Shown here: positions 31,701-40,400 of the stretch, piece by piece
How the letters are laid out: the number at the start of each line of letters is the position of its first letter
Position numbering within the stretch: position 1 is the stretch's first letter
Virus record (IMG/VR): IMGVR_UViG_3300017992_000046
Coordinates: 1 to 41,366 of that record
Direction: 5' to 3' (one strand)
Length of the DNA: 41,366 bases
DNA from: a virus
The notes under the pieces: generated by a model
Seen by the model: only the letters and a program-made list of their open reading frames with translations
What the model was told of the DNA's origin: nothing
Database searches by the model: none
Translations under genes and position numbers: made by a program

Positions 31701-33674
31701 ATTGGTGGCGGCGACACCATTTCGGATACGCCTGTATCACAACCGGTTCCGTTGGAAACGCCACGAAGACTGCGTGCGGTAGTTATTCCTGGGGTTCCAC
31801 AGGCAGAAGCGAAAGATATTCCAGCGTTGGAAGAAGCCAAGGTTGAGACTCGTTACATAGAAGCGTCAACTAAGAACAAGGCTTTGCCTCCGCGTAAGCC
31901 CGGTGAATTCCGTCCTCGTCGTCCATCAGCGTATGGTGACAGGTCGAATGTGCCAGCGGTTCGCGACAACATTCCTACGCCAGACCAGATTATCAAAGAC
32001 GCTGGAATGCGACTGCAAGAACTGAAAGAGCAGAAGCAGGACTATGACCAGTTGCGTGAGTTGCTCAACTTCTCTCGTAACCTGGATTGGGAGCGCATTC
32101 CTGGTGTTCAGATGCAGCCCCGTCAGTTGATTGAGTTGACTAAGAGCTATGGTCAGTTGGACTCAGCGGCAGAATTGTTGGTAGAGGGCAACTTCAACCC
32201 TACTGGTAACACGGCGCAGCGAGCCCAGATTCGTAAGTGGCATCAGCAGTTGACTGAGGCCAAGCGCAAGTTCGCTGATGAATACAACAAGCCGTCTCGA
32301 CAGGCTGGTCGTGACATTCAGGAGTATGCAAACAGCATTGGGCTTGGCAACCTTCCGTTGGGTCTACAGGTTGAAGACCTGACAAGGGAACAGGCCGAAC
32401 AGATTCGTGCTGCTAAGGGCATGAGTGTGGTTCCCGTTGCGAGCTTTGCGTCTACAACCACGGGGCGTGGTGGCACTATCAAGATTGCTCCGAACAACGA
32501 GTTCTGGAATGAGCGTCCTGGTCTATTGTCTCGCGCTGCTCGACATGAGTTTGGTCATGCAGTAGACTATTACCTGGGTAATCGACGCGGCGCTGGCTCT
32601 GGTCCTGCAAGTATGCAGCGTGACAGCGGAACATATGCGTGGTTGAGTAACCCAGCGAACGCTGAGCGTTGGAAGAAGGCGTTGATTGAGAATCATCTTG
32701 AAACGCTACCTTCTGGTGCAAACAGAACGCGGGCGGTCAGTGACTATGCTAGTAGCTATCACTTCAAGAGCCCCAAGGAAGTGTTCGCTCAGATTCTTGC
32801 TGGCGGCACACCGGCCTTGAATGAGCTACGGGATGAGTTGATAAGCTCTATCGTTCCTGGAACTCAGGGTCAAGTAGCACGTTATCACCAAGGTGGTTTG
32901 GTTCCTGGTCATGGTGAGCAGGCAGCTATCCTCCAGGGTGGCGAGTATGTGCTGAGCCGACCGGCGGTGCAAATGCTGGCGCGCGGCGGTGTAGTTAAGG
33001 GTTATGCTGAGGGCGGCGTGGCTACGTCGTCTGGTGGCGGTGGTGCAGAAATGAACATGACAGTTAGTCTGTCTAGTGAATCTGTGTCAGCGTTTGTTGC
33101 AGCGGTGACAGAAGCGATGAGGGCGGCTAGCGACAATTTCCGCACGGTGTTTGCTGATGTTCCATCGCAAATTACTGAGTCATTGGCTGGTTTTACCACT
33201 TCACTAGAATCGTCTGGTGAGGTTATCAATCAAGCTGCGGCGCAGTTCCAGGCTGGTGCGACAGCTATTCAGGCAACAGCAGAGGCGCTGCCCGAATCTA
33301 TTGCGGCGGCGCTGGGTGATACAACAGCGGCCATGACTGACTCAGCGCAAGTGTTGGGCACAGCGATTGGTGAGTTCAACGCGGCGGCTGATGGCTTTGG
33401 TCAGAGCGTGGCTCAGTTGGCTACCACCGTGGCCGACCTTGCAGCGGCAACCGCAAACATGAGTGGCGCTGCCACAGAACTCCGTGATGCACTAGCTCAG
33501 GAAATCACCATCAATGTAACTCATACCCACTCACCCATTACGGTGACCGTGGAAGGTGGAGAGACTACCCAGCAGGACGGCGAGGCATTTTCTCAATTGG
33601 TTATGGATGTTGTTGGTCCCGAAATCGACTCTCTAAGGGATAGAATCCGTGAAACCGGATTTGGAATTGCGTAA
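22761..33674 (+). CDS. Tail tape measure protein with an embedded metalloprotease-like domain
   Basis: At 3637 residues, far above common sizes. Residues about 125-410 match the TP901-type tape-measure core (FEREMVRVQQVTGRTTEGLR, TESVESADIISAIRRTGG-like and FTSVRSTTRESADSIATGF segments). Residues about 1175-1203 (MLALGAAVAVVAAGLYLWG) and 1235-1283 (Gly-zipper, VIGSVIPGIGNVVGTAVGAA) are membrane-type segments. Long charged coiled coils follow. The motif VPAMLEPGEFV occurs near residues 610, 985 and 2294, with a degenerate copy near 3383. A 91-residue unit is duplicated at 2840-2930 and 3073-3166. HEFGH (3262-3266), followed by SPKEVFAQIL, is a zincin-like active site. The protein sets tail length and probably helps DNA cross the cell wall and membrane. 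GGGGTG precedes the ATG. Confidence 0.9.
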   Translation: MAQSFNLVARLHLQGPQNINQVVNRIQSRLNSITANVSLNVPAGAGSTLATFNNTLSQTNTLLTQVTSNAQAAAAALRTVGASGRAAGAGVASGAAGANATASNMKKVSAATQVATTEMAQFGKISALAVRRFLAFSIPAGIIVGLVMNIKKGVRAAVDFEREMVRVQQVTGRTTEGLRALTGTIGELSTTFGSASAELAEVTRTLAQAGLTAQQTRVALSAIAKSDLAPTFDSMKQTTEGAIAAMRQFGLAAEDLEGKLGSMNAVAGSFAVESADIISAIRRTGGAFQAAGGNLEELIALFTSVRSTTRESADSIATGFRTIFTRLQRPRTIQFLRGFGIELQNLEGKFVGPYKAVEELSRAMKNLDPRDVRFSRITEELGGFRQVSKVIPLIQQFATSQKALTVALSGTESLTEDAATAQQALAVQISKVGEEYTKLFREIVGSDLFKDLADSALTFAKNLADVVRLLEPIIPLITTLAGFKAVSVTRQFATGFIPGLLSAGGTGGGPTTGPQNAVAAQNQNTTATNRNTASQNQQTQASTQTMTSLIAALNSTTNAVNQNTMAVNGLRVVISALQSYMQARGAAAAAGGLAGGRGFQRGGPVPGSGRGDKVPAMLEPGEFVMRRTAVEAMGMDQMHAINTQKFAKGGPVKRVRIGLAALRGEPANTFPDRVYAPQEWGGRSELALSLTAQPLDPKIGANFERRTFHGLVNALRNASQDTVNRLGTQLPPAPRNFWVHNLRKANLFPSKENRTGTLGKMFEAVVTRLGNTAQFRPSDAAPHSRESGKYARRLSRQSVGKVSEPFDFIGGVRNAQLEAWPMLAGIPLVDAKRTNSAKNRRDVYAKGLTYLGKSAAAFRQNVKNRADNRKLAAGVIASGTPLQNAIKQLHAADKKAVAVWASAITGKRDASKIQAAVTALFDKKGLPAIRNLPTELRATLSGKYANRKAIQEELGGVEYMTSKTAFMERLKQLKYLKDGGVGSKRDRVPAMLEPGEFVINRHAAAKFGYDNLEAVNKVQRFAQGGIVRQFNAGGRAPNVGAGAGTGLFSVVILSSMAKSFTEAGSAADKMVDSMTRLVVVMTSLQLAGGMLQGFVRTLNAVNLQGGLLAGARGGYLRGMFGSQTRGVGLATPIAPRYLSPGGAPSFGPASATGPPTVGNRGGFKANANALSQSLFGLNAGMLALGAAVAVVAAGLYLWGRYLKKTSEEMAKTARTQQAMNAAIEERRAASTATSAGVGLGGGAAAGFVIGSVIPGIGNVVGTAVGAAIGGVTGLLYGAFGDMTQAIRELRKINREERAAEATTTLEGAFKELTSGDVAVRGSRSALDVAKGLREFRSLEQEARLNEDDEGAQAYNRSLRGFATQTEDVRAKLVEVAVDLDDFKNNTAAGAEVILALAQVQKKSTFEIERAIQNEIEARDKKAKRDADEAAAREQTNTLTTTLSLFNAALKDTVANLQRVAGQLDVETAISQGKPTVGRFTGRPGFGDFSRVASGGVANFPQFSRALEQAIGGVGDNRVFQNVNDISRALNEMPQVLTSIGAASALDPDDAQTQFEKAFDSRFAGVISDEISASLRNTIGGGINRFITKSGEGDAGAGKFLELARSNPQELLRQVGGQEYESILKQIDLISKGQLEAAKLLEDAILQQVESEMRIVKARDAMAKSQLESQQALFQATRRLPTDIFPLAEIRASRGARLSSLVQGTGVADADRFDVDALASRLGIVLDRIRTETAESNQRSLLADDEGASFAKAKDELGALNVEAQKLRMAMELLGETTDEAAQIQKTLNLLEEQKKTRFGLADRYTFGSREDRQKILQGILDTVRVTTGGVPIDRLSAERRGEVSRLLKEFSNVNTLMAGVDAFGRGLTGLEGNVGIVERRIGGINVPGPWQQFFGTGPNLSIDQFNPLQLNEEQESQVDQLRALYERRAEVETAFIGNMETSHDRLINTMQTEFQRFTARLVAELELINRERVERERSVKQDEANVLSGQQRALEDAGAIISPVFPDLEPQGIFRVVEALSDVENVATFQRRAAGHAAMQGLMLPSTAPAVETRGDQTVDLGITGKEFHDVLISTFKRLGRDVDATAVEEELKKSFKDFGVDPFEQLTQQGVIDKTQLNKLYADMSQSIADKINLEGPRTIRSGPRSPHPSVRRAIEERLATNRDKFIRTELIPQITEVPRQNRVDALRSISADAGLESEDDNAVRDLLTASGDAISKISVALGELKVTDVASLGDNLRKVNARLATLDEILAGLSTREEIQTRLGLGELTSAGRHAGSSEPKSLGGIMFKRQGTDTVPAMLTPGEFVVNAAATQKHMGLLHAINRGSSVVTQGGVSYARDGGYIDGGVYRRGDLTVVYDAEKDEFLTPNRDFALGGDLSQLEFTGQRVTARVSDNVQGPLGGMLDSVVAEPYQRPQLDPAIKPTGQPVAVDHPRPELPRERGRIPIMQPQGDIPTDPLFGLNRPSRELPVAKPGRRIPTRAARGVMPDHDELITGQKERFDVHASLFNDSMSAPLDYDPFTGRTTPAKHIAAQPPLNPAGFDKVLPEVATKVAGDMIGDLVDNAQAIAAAAQPRISAGVDLSQEFAQGFVPPPVPQPSERERLLAKLSPQARAAYDKRQKYQEGQAKRRERYLKAQADKRAAYRERHPGSVAGLTGEARSSHMKMLREQRDAERQLRYLDRKEREASRPQVSTPDIYERLAKAQGRLRENDTAANRRIVELLDAQVTRALASKGGAAESKAAGIYVNGELVTGENRANLIEQGRKAAGVQLPTAQPSPAYPGAIKTITDADFRDDQRVVGTRTRPTPKTGAFRTRIPGRGTSAYDLGPSRGSVDISQPTPNEIIKQASARLTELNQQKEDYLQLRKLLRYSMRVGNIPGVDMTPADLITLAREYGQIESVADLHFKGEFNPTGDPAQRAQIREWARQLEPGVGWVFSGVKPQPSRRVVSPRSLPERRVTPDTLGDIKSIEKRVDTTLRTIGGGDTISDTPVSQPVPLETPRRLRAVVIPGVPQAEAKDIPALEEAKVETRYIEASTKNKALPPRKPGEFRPRRPSAYGDRSNVPAVRDNIPTPDQIIKDAGMRLQELKEQKQDYDQLRELLNFSRNLDWERIPGVQMQPRQLIELTKSYGQLDSAAELLVEGNFNPTGNTAQRAQIRKWHQQLTEAKRKFADEYNKPSRQAGRDIQEYANSIGLGNLPLGLQVEDLTREQAEQIRAAKGMSVVPVASFASTTTGRGGTIKIAPNNEFWNERPGLLSRAARHEFGHAVDYYLGNRRGAGSGPASMQRDSGTYAWLSNPANAERWKKALIENHLETLPSGANRTRAVSDYASSYHFKSPKEVFAQILAGGTPALNELRDELISSIVPGTQGQVARYHQGGLVPGHGEQAAILQGGEYVLSRPAVQMLARGGVVKGYAEGGVATSSGGGGAEMNMTVSLSSESVSAFVAAVTEAMRAASDNFRTVFADVPSQITESLAGFTTSLESSGEVINQAAAQFQAGATAIQATAEALPESIAAALGDTTAAMTDSAQVLGTAIGEFNAAADGFGQSVAQLATTVADLAAATANMSGAATELRDALAQEITINVTHTHSPITVTVEGGETTQQDGEAFSQLVMDVVGPEIDSLRDRIRETGFGIA

Positions 33675-33703
33675 GCAACCATCTATCAGTAACAGGTAGC
33701 ACA

Positions 33704-34609
33704 GTGGCAGTAGAAACCGATGTAATCACCGTATATATGCAGGGCGGGTATGGCTTATCTGTCAACGCAAGTTCCCCACTTGTCACAGCAGGCCATTACG
33801 ACCTCAACTCTTACGCCACCGCCTTTGTGAGTGGTATGATTGAATCTACTGATAGTGCTACTCTGTTTACTGATGGTGTTGGTAGGACAAATGGAATATG
33901 GTATTTGTTTATTGAGGGCTATCGGGATAACCTTAACAGCTATATTCCGCTGTCAGTAGAGGTTGATAATGGTGCTTCAAATGACAGTATTTTTCTGTTT
34001 TTGAAAAACACACAGCCAGCGGCTCCACACTCTGCCGCTCGCACATTGATAATTGAAAGCGCTGCCCCTAGCCTAAATGGCAGCATGGACATGTATCTAC
34101 AGAACGACTCTGTCGGAGGGTCAATGACTCTGTGGATTAAGACTCCAGGCATGTGGGAGAACTGGTTGCCGACTGGTCGGGGCATGCCGTTGTTCATCAA
34201 TCGTCCCGATGAATCCATCGCGATGAGCCTATTTTGTAAGGCGTTGGACAATGGTGTCAACAGCTATGCTCCCCTGCATATTTACAGCGCAATTGAAGAT
34301 ACAGACGCTATTACGTTAGCAATTCCTAACGTGGCGTCTGAGACCCTGAATACGTATGCTACGCTTGTAACGACAGGTGTTATGATTAGCACGGATACAG
34401 AGACATTGTATACCACAGCCCATGGTGTGATAAATGGCACCGCTCCACTGTTGGTATATCAAGAAACCGGTACGCCCAACGCTTATGTGCATCTATCGGT
34501 GGCGGGTGCGTACCTACACAACGATGCGATAACTCTAGTGGTTCCTTCTGTGATTGATACTACGCCACAGAGCGAAGCTCCACTATACGTTTTTGGCTGG
34601 ACACTGTAA
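33704..34609 (+). CDS. Repeat-containing beta-rich tail protein
   Basis: A 301-residue protein with a GTG start after AGGT. Five loosely related units share the pattern LN(S/T)YAxL, then about 10-15 residues and (D)(T/A)xTL: near residues 34 (LNSYATAFVSGMIESTDSAT), 76 (LNSYIPLSV), 185 (VNSYAPLHIYSAIEDTDAIT), 214 (LNTYATLVTTGVMISTDTET) and 257 (PNAYVHLSVAGAYLHNDAIT). Such short beta repeats suggest a solenoid or stacked beta structure. Position after the tape measure is that of distal-tail and tip genes. No enzymatic motif is seen. It may be a tip adaptor or fibre; the family is not recognised. Confidence 0.6.
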   Translation: MAVETDVITVYMQGGYGLSVNASSPLVTAGHYDLNSYATAFVSGMIESTDSATLFTDGVGRTNGIWYLFIEGYRDNLNSYIPLSVEVDNGASNDSIFLFLKNTQPAAPHSAARTLIIESAAPSLNGSMDMYLQNDSVGGSMTLWIKTPGMWENWLPTGRGMPLFINRPDESIAMSLFCKALDNGVNSYAPLHIYSAIEDTDAITLAIPNVASETLNTYATLVTTGVMISTDTETLYTTAHGVINGTAPLLVYQETGTPNAYVHLSVAGAYLHNDAITLVVPSVIDTTPQSEAPLYVFGWTL

Positions 34610-34619
34610 AGGTGATTAA

Positions 34620-37460
34620 ATGGCTGCTCCAACTGCAATTATCTATAATAGCAAGCGACTAATCCCCGCGCCCCAGTTGAACTTCTCGCGAAGTCACAGG
34701 CGTTCGGGTGATAAGTCTATTGTGGGCACTGAGCATCAGGTGACCCTAAGCGGTGAGCTTGTTGGTTGTAAGGGTTGGGATTTCTCTAGTGGCTCGCCTG
34801 AGTTCTACGAGGGCAGTGACTACCCCGCCGATGATACGCCTACGACCTGCAACAAGTTTGCCAATATGGTGGAGATGCAGGAGCAGTTACGTGACTTGTT
34901 TGAGATTGGTGAGGATTATCACTGGTTTGAAGTCATCGGTTGTGATGGTTTAATTCGTAAGTGGCGCGCTCGTGTGCTGAGCATTGATTTTGCGGAAGGT
35001 CGATGGGTAGAGATTGTTCCATACACGATTGTGCTGGAACTACAAACCGATGGTGAGTATGACGAGAATCTCAACATTGATACCGCTGAGACATGGGACG
35101 TTCAGTGGGACGAGAATAATGGTGGCATCTTTACATTGGAACACACGCTGTCTTGTCAGTCCGAAGAATTTGCGCGTGACCCCAATGATATTAAAGATGG
35201 TTGGAAAGTTGCAAAGTATTGGATTGAGCAAAGACTAGCTGGTTCAGATTACGTAGGTGCTGGTCCTGCCACCATTAAGAATGACTTGATTTTTGAGGCT
35301 ACTGGTTTCAATTTGCAGAATTACACTGCATATAACTATACCGTAGCCAAGTCTATTGATGAGTATAATGGTACATATTCCATTACCGAAAGTTGGACTT
35401 TAGCTAAAGACCCAGTTTTCCGCACATGGACGATTACCGTCAATGACCCACGGGATGAGTATGTTACCGTTAGTGTGGAAGGTGAATTTCGTTCTTTGTT
35501 GGATAGAACTGCCTCCACTGAGGTTTCGCCCACAAATACTAGCGCAGCTATTGATGCTCTGAAAGATTGGGATTCTGCTGGTGGTCCATACGACGTAGCA
35601 AATCAGATGTATGTGGATTATGGTGGGTGTGGAACACTGGGTTCATGTCCAGTTAACAAATCCATTACCAATACGACTGAGCAACGAGGGGAGGATTTAT
35701 CTTGGACGGATGCCCATGGTGAGGCTGTGCGAGTGGCGCAGTTTAGCTATGAGTTTAGTGATGCTGACCCCGACGCCGAAGTTTCTATTACTAGAAGTGT
35801 CGAAGAATCGTATGTTGAGCGATGTGCGGCTACTGTTAGTATTCAGGGTGAGATTCAGGGCCATACTTGTGATTGTGAAACAACAAAGCTGGAAAATGCT
35901 ACATTAGCTTATGAGGCCATTTCTTGTTCAGATGAAGCCGAGGCTGTTTATGCTACATGGGGTGGCACCGGTACGCTTACGCAAACACGCAGTTCGTACA
36001 CGGAAAATGAGCGTGATGGAACTATCAGCTTCTCTTGTGAATTCACAGATGAATTTGTTGACGGTGTAATTCAGGAAGAACGAATTACGGTTGGTTGGAC
36101 TTGTGGCGATTTGAAGACGGGTGGTGAAAGCAAGTCTACTTACTCTGTTGAGGGCACCATTCGTGGTCCTTGTGATGGCGAAACCCCGGCTGCGCCTGAC
36201 CCATCGGTCTACAATTGCCAAGGCGACTCATGCTGTGAATTGAAACGCAAGTCGGTTACGACCGATAGCAAGAACAACACGGTCAGTTATAACTACGAAT
36301 GGGATAACGATTGCGGCCCTGGTCTTGTTGAGATTGTGGTGGATTTGAACAACGGTCCAGAGAACTGTGAAGAGACGCTGTCAAGCGTGGAGTTAAGCGT
36401 GCAGGGCACCGGTTGTGATAGTGCCACCATGCTCGCTAGTGCTGAAACGGCTTTGGCGTCTGTGGATGCCGATAGCCATGCTCCAAGTGGTTCATGTCGT
36501 TTGTCGTGGAAGCGAAACATCAATAAGACGCGCGGCAACATTCGTGAAACCTACACATATACGACTGAGTGTGATGCAACCAGTAATGTAACTATTACTG
36601 AGATGTACGACCAGTCTACGTGTGACGAAGCGTCATACTCTATCGAGGGTGAGATTAAGGGCGCGTGTTACTTGGCTGGTGGTGCAGCGGCAGCGGCGGA
36701 AGCCCTGTATCAGTCTGACCATTTGCCCAGCGACTACTCGACCTATGGCTGTTTGTCCTCGTCTCGTGTTTCGCGCAATGAGAAAAACGGAACTGTTCGG
36801 TTCTCGTATGAGTTCAAGGACTGCACTGATGGCTATGAGCATGAGCAAACGGTTACGACAAAGACTGATGACCAGGATTGTTGTACTGAGGTTACATTAA
36901 GTGGCACTATTATTCCATACTGTGACCCAGATACAGGCGTTGATGGCATGGTTACGACTGGTGAAAATGCCTGGACGACAATTCAATCAACGCTAGAGGC
37001 CGATGCACAAGACTATTGTTCTCAGACGGTAGCTTTACGTACAACTACCGTTACAAGAAACAAAAAAAATGGTCAGATTACTTACTCATACACTTATCAG
37101 TGCTGCAATACATGCATTGAAGGTGTATTGAAAGAGTCTATCAATATCACCAAGGAATTTCCAGCCGACGTTGTTGCGATTGTGCCCATTTTGGGTAGAA
37201 CCTGTGGTCCGATTGTGCAATACAAGGGCACACAAACGGTTGAGAAGTGTACGGTGGCGATTGATTTGACCTACGCTAAAGAATGTGGGTGTTCAATGGC
37301 AAAACCTAGTGGACTTGAGAGCGATGTCCAGGGTATAATAAGTGCGGTAGGATGTTGTTCAGATTCTTATGGAACGTACACTGAAAGAGATACCGAATCG
37401 TGGAACCCGCGCAGCGGTAGGTACACCAGGACCGTCACATTTATATGTGAATGTTGTTAA
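34620..37460 (+). CDS. Cysteine-rich tail protein with seven tandem beta repeats
   Basis: A 946-residue protein with AAGGTG before its ATG. Residues 1-230 form an N-terminal domain probably joining it to the tail (HQVTLSGELVGCKGWDF, WVEIVPYTIVLELQTDGEY). From about residue 235 to 900, seven units of 80-100 residues follow one plan: a strand pair such as EKNGTVRFSYEFKDC, KNNTVSYNYEWDNDC or KKNGQITYSYTYQCC, then a second strand such as ATVSIQGEIQG or TYSVEGTIRG, then a short helix. Roughly 40 cysteines (about 4 percent) include several CC pairs and a final CECC. This is unusual for a protein assembled in the reducing cytoplasm. It is probably a tail-tip or fibre protein; disulfides or metal sites are possible. 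Confidence 0.65.
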   Translation: MAAPTAIIYNSKRLIPAPQLNFSRSHRRSGDKSIVGTEHQVTLSGELVGCKGWDFSSGSPEFYEGSDYPADDTPTTCNKFANMVEMQEQLRDLFEIGEDYHWFEVIGCDGLIRKWRARVLSIDFAEGRWVEIVPYTIVLELQTDGEYDENLNIDTAETWDVQWDENNGGIFTLEHTLSCQSEEFARDPNDIKDGWKVAKYWIEQRLAGSDYVGAGPATIKNDLIFEATGFNLQNYTAYNYTVAKSIDEYNGTYSITESWTLAKDPVFRTWTITVNDPRDEYVTVSVEGEFRSLLDRTASTEVSPTNTSAAIDALKDWDSAGGPYDVANQMYVDYGGCGTLGSCPVNKSITNTTEQRGEDLSWTDAHGEAVRVAQFSYEFSDADPDAEVSITRSVEESYVERCAATVSIQGEIQGHTCDCETTKLENATLAYEAISCSDEAEAVYATWGGTGTLTQTRSSYTENERDGTISFSCEFTDEFVDGVIQEERITVGWTCGDLKTGGESKSTYSVEGTIRGPCDGETPAAPDPSVYNCQGDSCCELKRKSVTTDSKNNTVSYNYEWDNDCGPGLVEIVVDLNNGPENCEETLSSVELSVQGTGCDSATMLASAETALASVDADSHAPSGSCRLSWKRNINKTRGNIRETYTYTTECDATSNVTITEMYDQSTCDEASYSIEGEIKGACYLAGGAAAAAEALYQSDHLPSDYSTYGCLSSSRVSRNEKNGTVRFSYEFKDCTDGYEHEQTVTTKTDDQDCCTEVTLSGTIIPYCDPDTGVDGMVTTGENAWTTIQSTLEADAQDYCSQTVALRTTTVTRNKKNGQITYSYTYQCCNTCIEGVLKESINITKEFPADVVAIVPILGRTCGPIVQYKGTQTVEKCTVAIDLTYAKECGCSMAKPSGLESDVQGIISAVGCCSDSYGTYTERDTESWNPRSGRYTRTVTFICECC

Positions 37461-37470
37461 GGAGTAAAGC

Positions 37471-40400
37471 ATGTCAGTTTGTTGTGGTAGTAATGGAACA
37501 CCATTTGTTCAAACCAGATTCTTAGGTGCCAGCGTTCAGCGTTTTTCTGCGCAGGTAGATTGGAATGGTACTGGTGGCGGTCTGCAAGTAGAGCTTGTTG
37601 AAGACTTATGCAATGGTGACTTCTTCAATCCTCCGGGGGTCGGCTGTCCAGTGTTGTTCAGCATGGGTGGCTTTACGCATGGAGGTTTGCTACAGAACTG
37701 GAAGCAGAACGACTCCGCAACGGGTGCTAAGAGCTATACGGTGAACATAATCAGCCCTCGTGAAATCATTGAGGGTTGTCAGGTCATTTTGAGTAGCTAC
37801 AACGGTCCTACGTATGGTGTACCGAATCTTGCCAACGTCTATGGTTGGTTGGAAGCAACACTAGGGAATCCTTGTGTCGAAGCTGGATATACTGGTGAAG
37901 TTATCCCTGGTTTGGGCTCCAATCTTACCTATCCTCCCGCCCCCGGCTTTGGTGGTGCATTCAATAACGAGGTAGGTATCCCTTGGCAGTTGATTCTAAA
38001 CGCATTGGGGGCAATCCTCAACGGTGGTGGCGGCGCGTATGGTTCCCCCATGACGTTCAGGGGTTCCACATACCTATTTGACCTATCTGAGCTTCCCTTG
38101 CTTAATGGTGAAGTACGCATAAGTGGTGAAAACAAGTCCCTTGAGGATTTGATTGCTCAAGTATGTAGTATGGGCGGCGTGGATTATTTCTACGACCTTA
38201 TTACTGTTGGTGCGCCGTGTGGTGGTGTGGCAAGTAGTATCATTAAGGTTCGTACCAGCAATGGTTCGTGGCAGGCTTTCGATGAGTCCGCTGAGTTGGT
38301 TGATGCTGCCTGTGGTTCTCACATTGATGCTCGTCTAAGCCTAGGCACCATTGGTTCTACTATTGCGGCCTCAAGCTGTGTTCATCGTCAGGGTCGCGGT
38401 CTGGAATTGAAACTCGATACTACCAATGCTTTCTTGACTGGTGAATTCCGTCAGGAAATTTGGCAGGTTGCGTATGATGAACCAGAAGACCAAGATGAGT
38501 GTATGGGATATGGCACCATCTGGCCATACTGGGGCAAGAACCCAGATGGGACCGTCATTATTGGTGAGGAATGTTCTGATGGTACGTTGCCAGCAGAAAA
38601 AGACGACCTTGATTACGGCCACCACTTTGTTGCTAAGACTGACCACCTGGGCATTGGCGTTGATGAGTGGGACATTACCCTATTTGAATTGAATGCCGCG
38701 CTGGTTAGCCAGGGTCACTGGGAAGCATGGCTTTACCAGTTTGAGCGGGAGAAGTATGACCAAGTGATGGGTCAGTCTGAGATTGCAGTACGGTGGTTAG
38801 ATGAACTTGGTCAGATTACTGATGACCTTGCTATGGGTTTTGCATTGGCGACAGCCACGAAGGCTGATGAGCATGCTGTTAAAAATGTGGCTACTGTCAA
38901 TTGGGACCGCGCTAGCGCAATTAACCTTGGGGCTATTGATGACGAGCAGTTGTTAAAGAACGGCAAGCTGTATGACTTTGTGCGCAAGTTCGCCCAGGAG
39001 TTTTATGGTCGTCAGTTCATGGTTCGTTTGCCATGGCTCTGCACACGATACAACTCTGACACGCCGTGGACGCTAGAGACCAATTGGGAAACGTCTGACA
39101 GTGGTTGGACCGAGTGGCCTGTTCTGGGGCTACCTAATCCGCACTGGATGCTCGACCAGTTTCGTGCTGACGATGGCAAGATTGAATGCTTCGTGAAGTA
39201 CACCAGTGAGCGCCCCATGATTCTGGATAACTTGAGCAAGAAGGATTACTTTGCTCTCAATCCGTACAATGTGTTTGTGCGCGCTTCGGCTGATGGTGGC
39301 ATTGTCTGGGTTGGTCCTGATGACGCTCGTGCTGTTATCAAGACCAGCGGTCCTATTCAGCAGTACAATCCGTATGACGTGCGTCCAGAATGGTTGCTGG
39401 GATTTGCCTTCACTGGTCATCTGCATAACAAAGACAAGAACGCATATATGCAAGCGGTTAAGAGCATATCTAACGACAAGTTTGCGTTAGGTATGATGGA
39501 CCCATATCTACAGCCAATTGCTGCGTGTGTTCCACTACAGAGCAAGCGTTTGGTGTATGGCCCCTGGTTTGCTAAAGAGGCTGACTTTCCAGGCTATGAC
39601 TTTGGAATTGGTGGCGCTTTGTTTGGTGGCAGCGACAAGGGGAAGACTGAATACCAGCGCGAGGCTGGTTTTGCTCCATGGCACTTTGGTAGCTGGGCAC
39701 TCATGGACTGGGTGGCATACAGCACGGCCAGCGCCATGCTTGGTGATAAGTACGTAGTTGAAATGGGTGACATTACGGTTCCAGGCGCTCCTGTTGGTTC
39801 ATTGGGAAGCCTAATTGCTGCTGGTGGACCCATTGTATCTCATATTGACGTACAAATTGGTCGTGGCAACGGTGCGGTGTTGACCACATATAGGATGCGC
39901 ACACACACACCAGACCAAGGCAAGTTAGCTTTGACTAGACTGCAACAGATTCGTCATAGCGCGAAGGTTGCAATTAAGGCTGAGCGTATGTTCCGCAAGT
40001 ACACGTTAGGCCGCTTGCGTAATGAGTGGGATAGGCCGATTGAACAGCAGTTGCTACAGTGGAAAACTTCACACGGTTTGTCTGGGAGTTCTTCTCACGA
40101 CATGATGGGGGGTCAGGCGTTTCGTGACCCGTCTGGTCCTGCACTGAATACTGGTCCGCTTCAAGAGGTGCAGCATTTTCACACCCGTCAAGATGAGACC
40201 ATCACGGTTCAAGCTCCAGCGAATTATGAGGAATCGTCCCAAGACGACGAGCCTTGGGCACAGAGCGTGGCCACGCAGAGCGAGAGCAAGAAAGACCTTT
40301 ATACGCTCCGCGCGGACAGTCCCCACTACTATCGACGACGAGCGTACATGGAAGCCCAGGGCATGTTCCGTGGTTTTTCCACACTTCCACACGCCCACAA

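Noticed and set aside
22989-33229. Numerous minus-strand frames within the tape-measure gene
   Set aside because: All are antisense to one uninterrupted reading frame and lack start signals.
37330-37340. TATAAT inside the cysteine-rich tail gene
   Set aside because: It lacks the TTGGYG block and any -35 hexamer; a single hexamer is expected by chance.
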